Source of the DNA: Streptomyces sp. ISL-12
GTDB taxonomy: Bacteria; Actinomycetota; Actinomycetes; Streptomycetales; Streptomycetaceae
Direction of reading: 5' to 3'
Assembly (NCBI RefSeq): GCF_018614415.1
Contig: NZ_JAGGOO010000008.1
Location: 1 to 60,627, forward strand
Length of the DNA stretch: 60,627 nt
Shown: positions 60,251-60,627 of the stretch, in pieces
How positions within the stretch are numbered: position 1 is the stretch's first letter
How the letters are laid out: each line of letters starts with the position of its first letter
Notes under the pieces: generated by a model
The model's input: the letters and a program-made list of their open reading frames with translations, nothing else
What the model was told of the DNA's origin: nothing
Database searches by the model: none
Made by a program: the position numbers and the translations under genes

Positions 60251-60541
60251 GTGGAACACAAGGAAATGACCGTTGACGACCTCATGGACCTGCTGTCCGG
60301 CTGCGACGGTTCCGCTCCCGCGCGGCAGGCCATGAACCCGTTCTTCCCGATGGCCCACCGCCTCGAACAAGTCGTGCAGTGCACCGACCAGACGGGACAG
60401 ACGGTCGTCTATCTCGCCGAGGGCCGTGATGCCGACACCCAGCTCGGGCACCTCCCGCCCGAGGTCGCCGTCCGGCTGGCCTGGCAGTCCCCCACCCAGC
60501 CGCCCCCGCCCCGCCCCCGCCGCACCACTGGCGGCAAGTAG
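60251..60541 (+). CDS. Small hypothetical protein
   Basis: The protein has 96 aa: KEMTVDDLMDLLSGCDGSAP, MAHRLEQVVQCTDQTGQTVV, LGHLPPEVAVRLAWQSPTQP, then a basic tail. AGGAGG precedes GTG 60251. It is the small partner in front of a probable DUF317 gene, again the same alternation. No family recognised. Confidence 0.65.
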   Translation: MEHKEMTVDDLMDLLSGCDGSAPARQAMNPFFPMAHRLEQVVQCTDQTGQTVVYLAEGRDADTQLGHLPPEVAVRLAWQSPTQPPPPRPRRTTGGK

Positions 60542-60565
60542 ACACCTCAGCCTTTGGAGACGCCC

Positions 60566-60627
60566 CTGAACGCCGATTTCCCGCCCGACCCGCCCGCCCC
60601 GACTCCGGCCCAGCGCGGGTACTGGGT
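60566..60627 (+). CDS. Start of a probable DUF317 gene, CTG start, cut by the window end
   Basis: GGAG lies 6 nt before CTG 60566; the frame reads NADFPPDPPAPTPAQRGYWV to the window end. 'RGYWV' is how DUF317 proteins often enter their 'PRHLAG' motif. No ATG, GTG or TTG is available in frame. Confidence 0.4.
   Translation, partial: MNADFPPDPPAPTPAQRGYW

Noticed and set aside
1..60627. Insertion sequences, integrase, tRNA genes, origin iterons
   Set aside because: No transposase or integrase motifs, no tRNA-like cloverleaf and no clear iteron array were found on either strand.

Overview
The window is very GC-rich and uses GTG and TTG starts, 4-bp ATGA/GTGA gene overlaps and families best known from Streptomyces (DUF317, DUF4913, DUF6112, SCO6880). 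I read it as part of a large conjugative plasmid or integrative conjugative element of a Streptomyces-like actinomycete. No ribosomal or central housekeeping genes, tRNAs or insertion sequences were seen. All calls come from reading sequence and protein motifs; no database search was run. || Layout. 1-685: leader-distal end of a type I-E-like CRISPR array whose last repeats are decaying. 948-1862: a PD-(D/E)XK nuclease-like gene on +. 2222-38942: about 36 kb of almost unbroken minus-strand genes. This block holds a four-repeat HTH protein, a DnaB-N protein, a C5 cytosine methyltransferase coupled to a PAPS-reductase-like ATPase, a VirD4/TraG coupling ATPase, three DUF317 genes alternating with small helical proteins, a lipoprotein, a relaxase-derived protein without its HUH histidines, a MoxR-type AAA+ ATPase paired with a HExxH/VWA protein, a GT2 glycosyltransferase, and many small proteins sharing one unnamed 'GF' domain. 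It ends in a type IV secretion block (VirB4-like ATPase, SCO6880-like, VirB6/TrbL-like, bitopic protein, DUF6112 pilin-like, SLT+NlpC/P60 hydrolase). 39193-39298: a nearly symmetric divergent promoter. 39419-51464: plus-strand genes (DNA methyltransferase, DUF4913, RelE-like, small helical paralogues, tandem HxlR regulator, MFS exporter, ATP-grasp ligase, two more DUF317 genes). 51794-57907: a minus-strand catabolic operon (NUDIX, 2-oxopent-4-enoate hydratase, acylating acetaldehyde dehydrogenase, 4-hydroxy-2-oxovalerate aldolase, CitE-like lyase, MaoC hydratase, Eis-like GNAT), with a divergent HTH/helical-repeat regulator at 58201. 59795-60627: more DUF317-type genes. || How it fits together. 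The coupling ATPase and the 31.8-38.9 kb block could form a secretion channel with a wall-cutting enzyme. The methyltransferases may protect or mark the element, and the CRISPR array may defend it. The MFS and ATP-grasp pair looks like a small amide-ligation and export module. The catabolic operon converges on pyruvate plus acetyl-CoA. || Most unusual points: (a) three dispersed copies of one promoter-operator element with identical geometry; (b) a divergent promoter symmetric around a 33-bp palindrome; (c) about eight genes whose frame and Shine-Dalgarno point to ATC, ATT, CTG or GTA starts; (d) an unnamed domain in at least eight genes; (e) a relaxase homologue with its metal-binding histidines replaced; (f) MoxR plus HExxH-VWA as a two-gene unit. 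Several frameshifted genes show that parts are decaying, or that the assembly has errors.
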